Assembly: GCA_001969505.1 (NCBI GenBank)
Contig: LSSK01000455.1
Coordinates: forward strand, 1 to 26,072
Direction: 5' to 3'
DNA length: 26,072 bases
Source of the DNA: Zancudomyces culisetae
Lineage: Eukaryota > Kickxellomycota > Harpellomycetes > Harpellales > Legeriomycetaceae
Shown: piece by piece, positions 1 through 9,560 of the stretch
How positions within the stretch are numbered: position 1 is the first letter of the stretch
How the letters are laid out: every line of letters begins with the position of its first letter
Notes under the pieces: generated by a model
Seen by the model: only the letters and a program-made list of their open reading frames with translations
What the model was told of the DNA's origin: nothing
Databases searched by the model: none
Program-made: the position numbers and the translations under genes

Positions 1-15
1 GATAGTTAAGCAGGA

Positions 16-66
16 GTTTCTGACTATCAGAAACCCGACCAAAGAACGTGACCTACCCGGTCACGT
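16..66. repeat. Two adjacent perfect hairpins at the left edge
   Basis: The first hairpin (16-34) has 8-bp arms, GTTTCTGA and TCAGAAAC, around a 3-base loop. The second (46-66) has 8-bp arms, ACGTGACC and GGTCACGT, around the loop TACCC. Bases 1-6 (GATAGT) can also pair with 23-28 (ACTATC), which would exclude the first hairpin. They are GC-richer than their surroundings. Candidates include a terminus or internal part of a mobile element, a structured RNA, or a binding site for a dimeric protein. The function is unknown, and the window edge hides what lies further left. Confidence 0.45.
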
Positions 67-389
67 CCGACAAAAGTCAATAAAGCTTAATTTTTAAATA
101 CTAAAATAAAACCTGAAAATATACACAGGGATTGGAACACACTAATACATACCCAAAGAGAGGATTGTTAGAGGAGCTCACCAAACTTCCTAGTCGTTAA
201 AACAGTAGTCAATATTAGTTTTTTTTACAAGTTTAAAAACACTACAAAATAAAACTTGCTACAAAATAAAAGGATACTTTATAAAGATCCAAATATACAA
301 GTTGAAAAAATAATAATGAAGCAAACGAACCCTACCTTTGGTAAAGCCGGGACAACACAAAACAATCCAGCCAAAGGGAAAACCAACTA

Positions 390-1350
390 CGCAACATATA
401 TCACCACTAATCTTCCCTTTTTATAGTGTATAGCTGTATCAAATTGTAGCTGTTTGTAAGTCGTGCCTGGGTAGATATCACTAAGAAATTTTATCAAATA
501 TTTCTTATCCCAATAAAATGAATAATAAGAGTACGCAATATAGACCAAAAAATTCATTTTAGTTGTATATCCATATTCATTAGTAGAGTTAACGAGTTCT
601 CAAAACCCGTCAATGGAAAACTCATTTTTAAACAATATGAGTTTCTGAAAGAGATAATTGCATAGGTTTTTAGATACAAAATCTGCTTTAGCAACTCGAG
701 GCAGTCTGATTTACAGGCTTCATCTAAATAGACCAATATGCAAATTATAATATATTTGCTGTAAATAAATCTAATTTCTCTCTTGGTAGAACCGGCTATA
801 TCTGAGGTAATTCAATGTTGGTGTTGCAGACATCTATAAACATCTCAATATACGCGCTTTTTAATGAATTAGATGTTTTTTTTCCTAAGTAGTAGATATA
901 TTTGTTGAGTGACTGGTGGTCTGATGTAAAGTGACTCAGATGTTTTGATATCTTTCAGATCTCTAAGTAATTCTTTACCTTTCGAGAAAAACCTTCAATA
1001 TCAATATCTAGATACTCGTGCTCTTTCATAAACAAGGTTCATTTGTAAACAATCGTCGATGTACTCTTATCGATTACTACATACATTTTGAGCAATTTAC
1101 TAAGTATTCTCTTCCTGTTGTATGTGATTGCCTGTATTAGAACTATTCCGTAATCCATGTTCTTGAGCTTTTTAAATACCAATACTCCGATTGTTTCAAT
1201 CATAGCTATTTTTGTGTATTTTTTGAGTATTTCTCTGTATTCTAACTCAGCATTACCCTTTGTGCTTGATAAAACAAATCTAAGAAAATACATTCTAAAA
1301 ACTTTGTTGCTGCTGTTGTTGTTCTCCAACATGCTCTGAATGAAATACAT
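390..1350 (-). pseudogene. Decayed coding run of unknown family
   Basis: Read on the minus strand from 1350, one frame stays open for about 180 codons except for two in-frame TGA codons (at 1039-1041 and near 960). Near 811 the open frame shifts and runs about 86 codons to a TGA at 554-556. It shifts again through an overlapping ATGA (554-557) and runs 56 codons to a TAG at 387-389. DNA this AT-rich should hit a stop about every 12-14 codons, so consecutive open runs on one strand suggest a gene broken by two nonsense changes and two frameshifts. The residues are rich in Lys, Ile, Tyr and Leu, with no catalytic motif I can name. A short L-V-Y-L-D-E segment recalls the Flp recombinases of yeast 2-micron-type plasmids, but this is too little to assign. 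Chance openness is not excluded. Confidence 0.4.
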
Positions 1351-2709
1351 TTATTTCCAGTGTATTGTCACTTTTTAAAAATGACTGCTTATATTGTTTA
1401 GATTAATTTTTAACTAGTGGAACTGGGAAAAAAAATAAGACTAGGCTATCAGATTCGGCCTCTAAATATACAAGAACCAGGCTCTAACTTAGACCACTTA
1501 AATTCATGTTACTGGGCATTGTTTATGGGACATACATTGTTATTTGAAATCAAAGTTTCTAGTCGATTTAGTCTATTCACAAAAATTAAAGCTTTAGGAT
1601 AAAAGGATAACTATAATAAACAAGCTTAAAAGATTTTAAACTCTGCTAAACAGTTTTCAATCAGACCCAATTTTGAGACAATTGAAATGAACACGCATCA
1701 CTTTTCCAAAGAAAATCAATAGGAAAATATAGTTATTTTTTTTCGCTTTTGTCTCTTGTCAGCTCAGCGATCAACAATGTCCATTATTAAGACATTATGT
1801 GCTATTTTTAAAACGAATTCACGAGATAGTCGGTAAAAGGCGCACATTGACCGAAATTTCTACGTCCAGTATTCATTTGGGAATGACTGCAGGCTTTAAT
1901 AAAAACTGTGTCAGTTCACCTTATATAATACTGTTGTTACACATTAATAGCGTTGTTTTTCTAATAATATCAGTAATTACATTCCCACTATCAAAGCCTA
2001 AGAGTGTTAAATGTCTAGTAGTTTCAGAATTTGAAAATTCACTCGTTCACTATGATTCGGGCTGCTCAACCTCAGAGTCAAGAAACTGTATTCAATGAAG
2101 TGTAGAGCACTATAGGCTAAAGATTGAGAAATCCCTGGGGTCTATTGGATATTCCGTTTGATATTTGGGACAAAAGTGCGATTTGGCCAATTGCTAACGA
2201 CGGATAATAAGCCCTTGGATCTTATTTGCAATGTGTCTAGATGACTTTGAAAAGGGGTTAGGCTGAACACCCAAAATAAAAATGGACAGCATCATCCAGC
2301 TCTTTCAGGTATTTTCTACCATCCAAAAGATACTATTGCGGAAGGGGGGGAGGGGGGGATTTCCACGTTGATTTTGAAAAAGATCTTAGCTAACAACTGT
2401 AATCGGAGGTTGCTGGACCTAAAGGTTCATTTTAACAACCGGAAATATCACATTTAGGTGAGTGAATTGATCATTAGGATCAAAATGTGAAAAAAAAATT
2501 TTTATTAACTTCATTCAGATTTGATCAAAATAGATTACCCAATTGTATGTTTCATGTATGTTACTAACTAACTTTTGATTCTTATAGCTGAAGACCATGT
2601 GAATGACCTGTAATTACACATTTAATGGTGTTCGTCCTAAATGGACTACAAAAAAAATATATATCAGTGATCTCAAAAGATCCGTAGCATAATCCGAAAA
2701 TAACATACA
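1351..2709. other. Gene-free region upstream of the permease
   Basis: No ATG-initiated frame of convincing length is present. Plus-strand frames at 1417-1602 and 1799-2098 begin only at GTG and match nothing I know. An ATG-less plus frame runs from 2251 to a TAG at 2455-2457 through a poly-G stretch. Directly after it come GTGAGT (2458), TACTAAC (2562-2568) and TATAG (2583-2587), which together look like a yeast intron of about 130 bases. The region may hold further remnants of decayed genes. Confidence 0.5.
2344..2358 (+). repeat. G7-A-G7 tract
   Basis: Two runs of seven G separated by one A, in otherwise AT-rich DNA. It is one of several poly-G or poly-C runs placed between genes in this window. 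The runs could form a G-quadruplex with slipped loops. This stretch is also a likely site of length variation or sequencing error. Confidence 0.85.
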
Positions 2710-2717
2710 TATAAATA
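2710..2717 (+). promoter_or_regulatory. Probable TATA box of the permease gene
   Basis: TATAAATA lies 137 bases upstream of the permease ATG, within the usual yeast range for a core promoter. It is the only canonical TATA element seen close to that start. No intact Cbf1 site (TCACGTG) or Met31/32-type site was seen nearby, so control by methionine cannot be inferred. Confidence 0.5.
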
Positions 2718-2853
2718 CCCTTACTCTTATGGCATTTAATACAGCAACACTACGTGTTTTCATAGAAATAGCACTCACTTAGCTAAAGGAGATCCAGTAA
2801 GCGCACCTCTTCTAGAAATACAAAAAATAGATAAATCAAGATATACATATACA

Positions 2854-4386
2854 ATGCCCCAAGCGGAATGCGAAAAGTCGCCTGGGTTGGCGGAGGTGGA
2901 TAATGCTGATGGCAGCAAGAGAACCATAGGTGTTCTATCGGGTGCCGCGATGTCGGTCGCTCTAATGATAGGATCCGGCATCTTTTCAACACCAGCCTCT
3001 GTGGCAAGAATATCGGGTACACCACTAATGGCAATGGTTTTGTATACCCTCGGTGGAATATGTTCGTTTGGTGGTGCGCTAGCGTTTATTGAGATTGGGA
3101 TTATGTTCCCAAAGAATGGAGGATCTTTACGTTATCTAGCCCACGGATATTTAAAACCAAGATTGTTGGTTAGTTACCTCTATGCATGGTGCATGGTTGT
3201 TAGCATCATTCCAAGTGGGATAGCTGTTAATGGCTCTGTGTTTGCCCAGTATTGGGTATATGCCCTAGCAGGTGGAAATAATATGCAAACACAGTATCCT
3301 ACAATATACAATCACAAGGATTGGATATACCGAGGAATTGCAGCAGCAGCAATCATCTTTGCTTCACTGATCTGTATGTTTAGTGTCAAATGGTCACTAA
3401 GGCTATTGAACGCTCTAACAGCGTTAAAAATACTCCTCCTCCTTATCATCAGTGTCACTGGCATTGTCGCACTGGCTGGAGGAGTTAAGAAGATACCAGA
3501 TGCTGGCAATTGGTCAACAGGCTTCTCTGGAACATCAGCCAAGTTTGCCGCATACGCGATTGCTATGAACAGAGTTTTCTGGGCATACGATGGTTGGGCA
3601 AATGTTTGCTGTTCTGTTGGGGAGATGAGAAACCCAAGGCGCGATCTTCCCCGTGCCGCAGGACTTGGGATAGTTGCTGTTACTATTTTGTATTTGCTCG
3701 CTATTTTTGCGTACTTTTCGGTTGTTCCCCTTCAAGAGGCTATAAATGCCAACGAAATTCTTGGTGCCGTATTTACAAACAAGGTTTTTGGCACGACTGC
3801 AGGCCAAGTTATTCTACCACTGCTCATCGGTCTCTCGGTATTTGGGGCACTTGTTGCAGAGGTGTTTGCAGTTGGAAGGATTGTACAGGCTGCTGCCACG
3901 TTTGAGTATATTCCATATGGCAAAAAGCTGGCAGAATACAGCAAGAAGTACAACACCCCTATGAACGCTATCATTTTCAATTTCGTCCTTACAATGGTGT
4001 TTCTGTTTGCACCACCGCCCGGTGATATCTTTGAGTTTCTTGTTGATTTTATACAATATCCTGTCTGGGTATTCTATGGTCTAACAACAGCTGGTGTCAT
4101 CTTTCTGAGACACAGGTTACCCAGTTTTAAGGGAAGGAAGTTTAAGGCCAACATTGTTCTTTTGCTTCTATTTGTGCTTGTCTCAGTTTACTTGAGCATC
4201 TTCCCGTTCATAAACACTGGTGCAACCGCTGGGGCATACCCATACTACCTTTCTCCACTGTTGGGATTGGTATCAATAGTTATTGGTTTCATACCCTGGT
4301 ATTTCCGAATGTGGTGGTATGCCGACAAGAAAGGCGTTGATTTTACCGCCTGGATTTACCGCGATGAAGAAGAATTTGATTATTGA
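2854..4386 (+). CDS. MUP/LAT-type amino-acid permease (methionine permease-like)
   Basis: This is a 510-residue integral plasma-membrane transporter of the APC superfamily, LAT branch, to which fungal methionine permeases Mup1 and Mup3 belong. After a short hydrophilic N-terminus comes the TM1 substrate-binding signature G-S-G-I-F (residues 40-44). W-A-Y-D-G-W follows at 243-248, in the TM6 region typical of LAT members, and A-P-P-P-G-D at 386-391 matches the same segment of Mup1. About twelve hydrophobic segments can be counted. Yeast Mup1 (574 aa) and Mup3 (546 aa) are somewhat longer, mainly at their termini, which are the parts used for regulated endocytosis. The ATG at 2854 precedes the whole conserved core. 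A CTG codon encodes the leucine of the conserved F-L-R segment (residue 418), supporting CUG-Leu. The family is secure. The substrate (methionine, cysteine or a larger neutral amino acid) is inferred. It is convergent with the next gene. Confidence 0.93.
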   Translation: MPQAECEKSPGLAEVDNADGSKRTIGVLSGAAMSVALMIGSGIFSTPASVARISGTPLMAMVLYTLGGICSFGGALAFIEIGIMFPKNGGSLRYLAHGYLKPRLLVSYLYAWCMVVSIIPSGIAVNGSVFAQYWVYALAGGNNMQTQYPTIYNHKDWIYRGIAAAAIIFASLICMFSVKWSLRLLNALTALKILLLLIISVTGIVALAGGVKKIPDAGNWSTGFSGTSAKFAAYAIAMNRVFWAYDGWANVCCSVGEMRNPRRDLPRAAGLGIVAVTILYLLAIFAYFSVVPLQEAINANEILGAVFTNKVFGTTAGQVILPLLIGLSVFGALVAEVFAVGRIVQAAATFEYIPYGKKLAEYSKKYNTPMNAIIFNFVLTMVFLFAPPPGDIFEFLVDFIQYPVWVFYGLTTAGVIFLRHRLPSFKGRKFKANIVLLLLFVLVSVYLSIFPFINTGATAGAYPYYLSPLLGLVSIVIGFIPWYFRMWWYADKKGVDFTAWIYRDEEEFDY

Positions 4387-4983
4387 GCAGACCAGTCATT
4401 TATTTACAACTTCTTTACCCCCCCCCCACTTTTCGATGCATGTGTTTTAACGATCAGTTTATCGAATTTTTTTGCGTTTTTCTTTTCTTTTTTTTACAAC
4501 TATTAGCTTTCTAAACAATATATTCTAATATAACATGTTGAACTTTTTTCTAGTAACTCCCTCCAACTATAAAAAATCAAAAAGCTGCATGAGCCATCAA
4601 CTATATCTCACCACATCAACTCGCTAAACATTACATTGTCTTTCCACACCCTTCTTGAGCTATACTAATCCTGTCCTCCAAGGATCCTGTTTCGTTGTCT
4701 TTGCAACTTTTAGAATAACATTCCACCTGCTTGCTTGTTTTTTTGTTTTTTTTTGTTGGAAAATGAAAAGAAAAGAGCAATAAGTCATAAACATTGCCCG
4801 TGTTGCCATATGCCTGTGCTATCAAGTTTTATTAACACGCTATTATTAGAATTATTGCTGGTACGCTTATCAAAAATATATCAGTGTCTATATTACTTTC
4901 TATTAACACTTTTTTTTATAAATATTTTTCTGTATTTCTCATAGCCCGTTTGGTTCAAGAGCTAATTACTAGAAAATATTAAA
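4387..4983. other. Convergent 3'-3' intergenic region
   Basis: This region must carry the 3' ends of the permease (plus) and RING-like (minus) transcripts. It contains a C10 run at 4418-4427, 31 bases past the permease stop, and then T-rich stretches that could serve polyadenylation. Short frames on both strands here (for example 4631-4825 and 4735-4944) have low-complexity translations and no family resemblance, so I do not call genes. Confidence 0.6.
4418..4427 (+). repeat. C10 run in the permease 3' flank
   Basis: Ten consecutive C follow the permease stop codon by 31 bases, so the mRNA probably carries them in its 3' UTR. Similar C-rich runs follow several other genes in this window. Confidence 0.85.
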
Positions 4984-7296
4984 CTACTTGTCCTGAATGG
5001 GATAGGTGTAGTCGTAGTTAAAATCGTATACATCAATCTCAGATTTTGACAGAGGCCCATAAATGCTTCCAAATGGCATCGAGCCTGAATCACTGAAACT
5101 TCTGGAAAAGTCGTGGGCCTTGTATGATGATCTAGATCTGTTTATTGTTATTCGTCGTTTCCGTTCTATATCGTTAGCAATGATTTTTCTAAAGGTCTTG
5201 TTATCGACATAATCCTGCACGTTTAGTGACTCGGAAAAAACAGATCTACCAGCAAATGATGGTCTGTACCTTATGCCCGCCATCCTTGCCTGGTCCCTTT
5301 TTCCTTCATCAAGTAGTTCATCACCAGGGCCGAAGCCAACCATCGAGCCTATTCTGGGGGAAAACATTGAGCTTTTGCGCAGTTTCTGGTGAATAAATTT
5401 GTAGTTTCTAACCAACTTTTCGTAATCAACTTGAATTTGTAACACGGAAAACTCTTTTGCTGGATCATTAAGACCTTCAAACGTGGAAAGCACATTTTCG
5501 TTGAAATTTAAGAGGACTCGGTTGTCATTGACTGAAAACATCGAACTACATGTGCTCTCGCGTGCCGAGTAGTTCTTTTTTTCTAACTCATCCAATAGTG
5601 AAAGAATCTTTTCAAAGTCTTCATCCTTTTTGTACGACTTTTTCGAACTATTCTGATCAGTCAAAAGATCCGCAAGGGCGTCATTTTTTAGATCTTCCGG
5701 TATATGCTCATTATCTTTGCCTAGTTGGACGTCACTTCCAGCGTGATTGTGTTTAGTGGTACTCGTGCTTTTGGTCCTTTCTTTATTTTTGTCCTTTTCC
5801 TTGTTTCTGGATAAATAGTTGAAGTGAATATAGTTTTGAACTGAAAAACCACGTCTTTTTGGTTTAACATTGGCCTGTGTGTTATTTTCCTTGGACGCTG
5901 CGTTCTTTTCACCATTACCACTTTCCTTTAAAAAGGTGATCAGATCTAGTCTTGTATCCGAAATTATCCTACCACCAGAAAAAAAGCCATACTTTCCAGA
6001 ATTTCCGAACGCAGTCCCGGTGGTAATGGTTGCACCCCTGGTCTTTTTGTGCAACTTTTCACGTGAAATTTCTTCGCTTTGTCCGACCTCAACAATCTCT
6101 GCTTTGCTTTCGCCAATTTGTGATAATGCTTTGTCCCGGCTTGTGTTACGCGAGTCGGAATCCTTTGGAAGTACAAACGCATCTCCACATATACTAAAGA
6201 GCGGGCATGGTGCTTTGCCCTCATAATGCCTTTTACTTGGACCTTTTGCTAGAATTTTTAGGCATGAATAGCATGTTGTATGACCTGCTTTGCACATAAA
6301 CATGTTGATTTTCAAGAACCTTTGATTACAGCATATGCATAATTGCATTCCTTCGTCAAAAGGCAAACTAATTTCCAAACCCCTGATGTTGTGATTCTTC
6401 TTGTCCTTTTTGTTTAGAGGCGCGTGCCTAAACACATTCGAAGATCTATTTTGTAAAGATACATCATAGGAATCTCTAACTCTTTTAGGACTAGTAGGTA
6501 CAGCTTCTGAGGCGGAACTCTCAAAAGCACCTCTTTGTATATTGTTGTGTCCAACATTGGATACCTCCGATTCGCCATGGTTCTTGTTCTTTTTTATTTT
6601 AGTTTTTGAGGAGTACAGTATGTTTTTAAACTCATTGGTGCTATTGAAACTAAGCTTGTTTATTTGATGCCTTAAAGATGTCAGTTGGTTGGAAATAAAG
6701 GAATTTTTTTGTGTTGTATCCGTGTGTTCACCTATACCACGACTTGTTGATTTCGATGCGCCTGACCTTGGATCAATGTTCCCGCTAGTGCGGCTAATAT
6801 TTCCTTGTGCGTCAATGTTTGTTTTCTGTTTTGTTTCGAGTGAAGACTTTCCATTTACGGCTGTATGCATAGCTGAACTGTTGTCCAAATTGAAAAACAC
6901 TTTTTGTCTTTCAACAATTACATACTCCGAAAGCATGGTTTTCATGCTATCTTCATAATATCCAGTATGCGAATCTATAGATGCTTCATGTCGGTTTTTG
7001 ACTTTGCTTTTTATGAATTGTGTAGTTTCAGAAACTCTATGGTCCGGATCGTATATGTTTTCAACGTAAACTGCGCTCACTTCTGATAAACGTGGAGCAA
7101 TGGATTTTTCCTTCCCAATTGCAGAAAGTCCGTTTCCCTTTTTAGTTGCAGAAACCGATTCTCCCGACCGCGATTTCTTTCGAACGTCTAACAAAGTGCT
7201 AATACTCGTTAGATTTTGGTTTTTGGGATATATTTCGTGTGTTTCGATTAAGTTTTCTTCGGTAATAGATGCCGTTATGTCCTTTTTACCTGACAT
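4984..7296 (-). CDS. RING-like zinc-finger protein of unknown function
   Basis: This is a 770-residue, mostly hydrophilic protein rich in Ser, Lys, Asn and Asp, so probably largely disordered. One ordered module is visible at about residues 320-370: C320-x2-C323-x11-C335-x3-H339-x2-C342-x2-C345-x18-C364-x5-C370. This is a C3-H-C4 series like a RING finger, except that the last pair is spaced by five residues instead of two, and C322 is an extra cysteine. RING domains usually bind E2 enzymes in ubiquitin transfer, but the odd last pair makes ligase activity unproven. The C-terminal 130 residues have many Ser/Arg-rich patches that look like kinase or 14-3-3 sites, ending in a Tyr/Asp-rich tail. 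There is no signal peptide or membrane segment. I do not recognise an orthologue among named yeast RING proteins. The ATG at 7294-7296 opens the frame. Confidence 0.85.
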   Translation of the reverse strand: MSGKKDITASITEENLIETHEIYPKNQNLTSISTLLDVRKKSRSGESVSATKKGNGLSAIGKEKSIAPRLSEVSAVYVENIYDPDHRVSETTQFIKSKVKNRHEASIDSHTGYYEDSMKTMLSEYVIVERQKVFFNLDNSSAMHTAVNGKSSLETKQKTNIDAQGNISRTSGNIDPRSGASKSTSRGIGEHTDTTQKNSFISNQLTSLRHQINKLSFNSTNEFKNILYSSKTKIKKNKNHGESEVSNVGHNNIQRGAFESSASEAVPTSPKRVRDSYDVSLQNRSSNVFRHAPLNKKDKKNHNIRGLEISLPFDEGMQLCICCNQRFLKINMFMCKAGHTTCYSCLKILAKGPSKRHYEGKAPCPLFSICGDAFVLPKDSDSRNTSRDKALSQIGESKAEIVEVGQSEEISREKLHKKTRGATITTGTAFGNSGKYGFFSGGRIISDTRLDLITFLKESGNGEKNAASKENNTQANVKPKRRGFSVQNYIHFNYLSRNKEKDKNKERTKSTSTTKHNHAGSDVQLGKDNEHIPEDLKNDALADLLTDQNSSKKSYKKDEDFEKILSLLDELEKKNYSARESTCSSMFSVNDNRVLLNFNENVLSTFEGLNDPAKEFSVLQIQVDYEKLVRNYKFIHQKLRKSSMFSPRIGSMVGFGPGDELLDEGKRDQARMAGIRYRPSFAGRSVFSESLNVQDYVDNKTFRKIIANDIERKRRITINRSRSSYKAHDFSRSFSDSGSMPFGSIYGPLSKSEIDVYDFNYDYTYPIQDK

Positions 7297-8566
7297 TGCT
7301 GTTTTTTGTATTTTTAATCTTTGTCTTTTCTACTAGGAGTTTGAGTTTGTGATAGTTTACAAGGTGTTTGAAAGTATGTTTTATTACTTTTGGTTTATAA
7401 TGGTGTGTACACCACTTTATTTTTTTGCTTTTCCTCTTTTGCTTTTTTGTCCTCTTGTGCTATTCTCCGCTGTAATTATGACACTGCTTCTAGATTAGAG
7501 ATCAGCAGTACTTGTTTCTATTTTTGCATTAGCAAGGTTTTAATCTAAAGGGGATGGAATGGTGTACCCTACTTTATCATTTGACACGCAAAGCTGGTGG
7601 CTATCAATATATCTATTATCAAGAGTGAGGGAGGCGTAAGTTGAATATGGGCTTTTTGCTTGGAACGTATTATTATTCTCTTAACATCCTTTTATAGTTA
7701 GCTTCAACGTTTTACTATTTACAACACACTGTTACAAATTAATTAATCAAGATATCAATGTGTTATGAAAATCACCAAGTTTTGTAAACAAACAAACTTA
7801 GCAACACAACAAATAATTAGTTAAACACGAAATACTCGAATATTCGATTTATACAGAGGTAGATACCCATAATAAATAAATGAATATTAGTTCATCGAAT
7901 AATTTGGTCTTTTTTTGTTTATTTTAGAACGTATAAATGCCCCATTCTAATAGTCAAACAATATAACCGTTTATAGCTCACACATATTTACTTGCCTAGA
8001 ACTCTTTTAATTCACTCACCTGCTTTGCAGCTTTTGTATCTCTTCTTCCTATGGTGAATTTGCTAATATTGGGACGCAGAGTAATCGGTATCGTGGAGAA
8101 CTAAAAATGGCTATGATATATGATATTAATCTAATAGACAAATTGGTGCTCTTTTTACTAGTATCTGTGTAATAGTAGTTATAAAAAAGGCATTGTCAAA
8201 AAGCGAATTTTATAGCCTGCTACTATTTTAAAAAGCCGACTTGATGTCAAATAAACAAAAATACTGAGTTTTATAGTTGTCTGTCTATTTATAGTAAAGC
8301 TGATTCCTGATTGTTTGTTGTTGTTGTTTTTGTGATTAGAGGTTATTATATACAAAAGTATAATTTTCAACTTTAACGGAATGTACTTGTGGTACAAATT
8401 TCAAATGGGTTTTGATTAGGTTTGACTTGATTTACCCGAAAGAAGCGGAATTTTTAATTTTAAACAAAAAAACCAAATCATAATCTATTGAACAAATTGG
8501 TTAAATTGCTACACATATTAACTTTCAGGCCATTTTTCCTAGTCTATTAAAGAAAGCAGAGACTGG

Positions 8567-8653
8567 TTAGGATTGCTTCGATACGTTCTTCAGTTTAGAA
8601 TACAAGCCAACCCATCCTTGAGACTTTTGGTCAAAAGTAGCCAGAGAAAGTAT
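8567..8653 (-). other. Possible 3'-terminal coding exon
   Basis: On the minus strand, AACTAAC (8679-8685) resembles a yeast branch point. It is followed about 25 bases later by a T-rich tract ending in TTTTTCCAG. The sequence then reads 28 codons to a TAA (8567-8569), with a balanced composition including Trp, Gly, Tyr and several Lys. GC content is higher than in the flanks. No matching upstream exon with a GTATGT-type donor was found in the next kilobase, and 28 codons can be open by chance. I offer it as a candidate or as the fossil end of a gene. Confidence 0.2.
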
Positions 8654-9356
8654 CTGGAAAAACAAATGAAAACGCATAGTTAGTTTAGGCTGAGGTTTAG
8701 GGTTAGAAAGTAAAAAAAGAAAAAGAATGAACTTTTATTTTGATGCACAAATGTGGCGGCAGGCCCATCTTTGAATACATTTCGTATAGTGTTATATATT
8801 TTAGTATTTAAACAAGCGATACTCTATCCTAAGCATCTTAACATGCTGGAGATAAGCCCAAATCAACTGGAAACTCAAGGTATTAACTAGGTAGTTCGAT
8901 TTATTAGATTAATGAAAACCAGCAAACTATATTGTAAAATAAGATTTGTTTTGGCAAGTTGAATGTACTTTGACAACTAATTTTGTTGGGCGTCAACAAT
9001 ATAAACTCTGAGAAAATACATCGAGCATGTGTTTTGTATGGGTTATGTAAAGCTCATCGTTTATGTATACTTCCGTATAAAAAACGCCTATTTTTCTTTT
9101 TCGTTTTCTTTTTTGCAAAAATTAATAGTAGGTCATTAATAATTTTGTAAATAGCCAATTAGGTAAGATAAACACCAACCGGCCAAAGATTGCTGAGCAG
9201 GAGTGTTTTGAATTTCAAATTGTGACGCTGAGTTTTTCGAGAAAATTAACATTTAGGCAAGTATTGTAAATAATGATTTGTTCTTGATCTAATTAAATCG
9301 AAATAAATTAAAGCTAATTCTAAAACACAACATTTTAATAGAGCATGTGTTGAGCA

Positions 9357-9560
9357 ATGGCTATGCAGCGTGAAATAGTCAAAATTGGTGGCCTAAAAAC
9401 CCTAAACCTATTACAAACTGTGTTAAGGATAAAGGTATGGGAAAGAAGGGGAAGGTATGCACATTTTATGAAACTTGCTCATGATAACGGGAAGGGAGAT
9501 GTACCTTCAACGTTACAAAAGCAAAGTGGTAGTTCACACACATCACTATGTATATTTTGA
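9357..9560 (+). CDS. Small hypothetical ORF, 67 codons
   Basis: It has an ATG start and is about 41% GC by eye, richer than the flanks. The translation is basic (many Lys and Arg) and not low-complexity, with no motif I recognise. It lies in the large gene-free gap, 105 bases from a divergent small ORF (9136-9252, minus, 38 residues). Two GTATG sequences inside (near 9435 and 9452) could be donor sites if it were a first exon, but no fitting acceptor was identified. The length is within what chance yields. Confidence 0.2.
   Translation: MAMQREIVKIGGLKTLNLLQTVLRIKVWERRGRYAHFMKLAHDNGKGDVPSTLQKQSGSSHTSLCIF

Noticed and set aside
1799-2098. 99-codon plus-strand frame
   Set aside because: It opens at GTG with no usable ATG at the start and matches no family. 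Such lengths arise by chance in this DNA.
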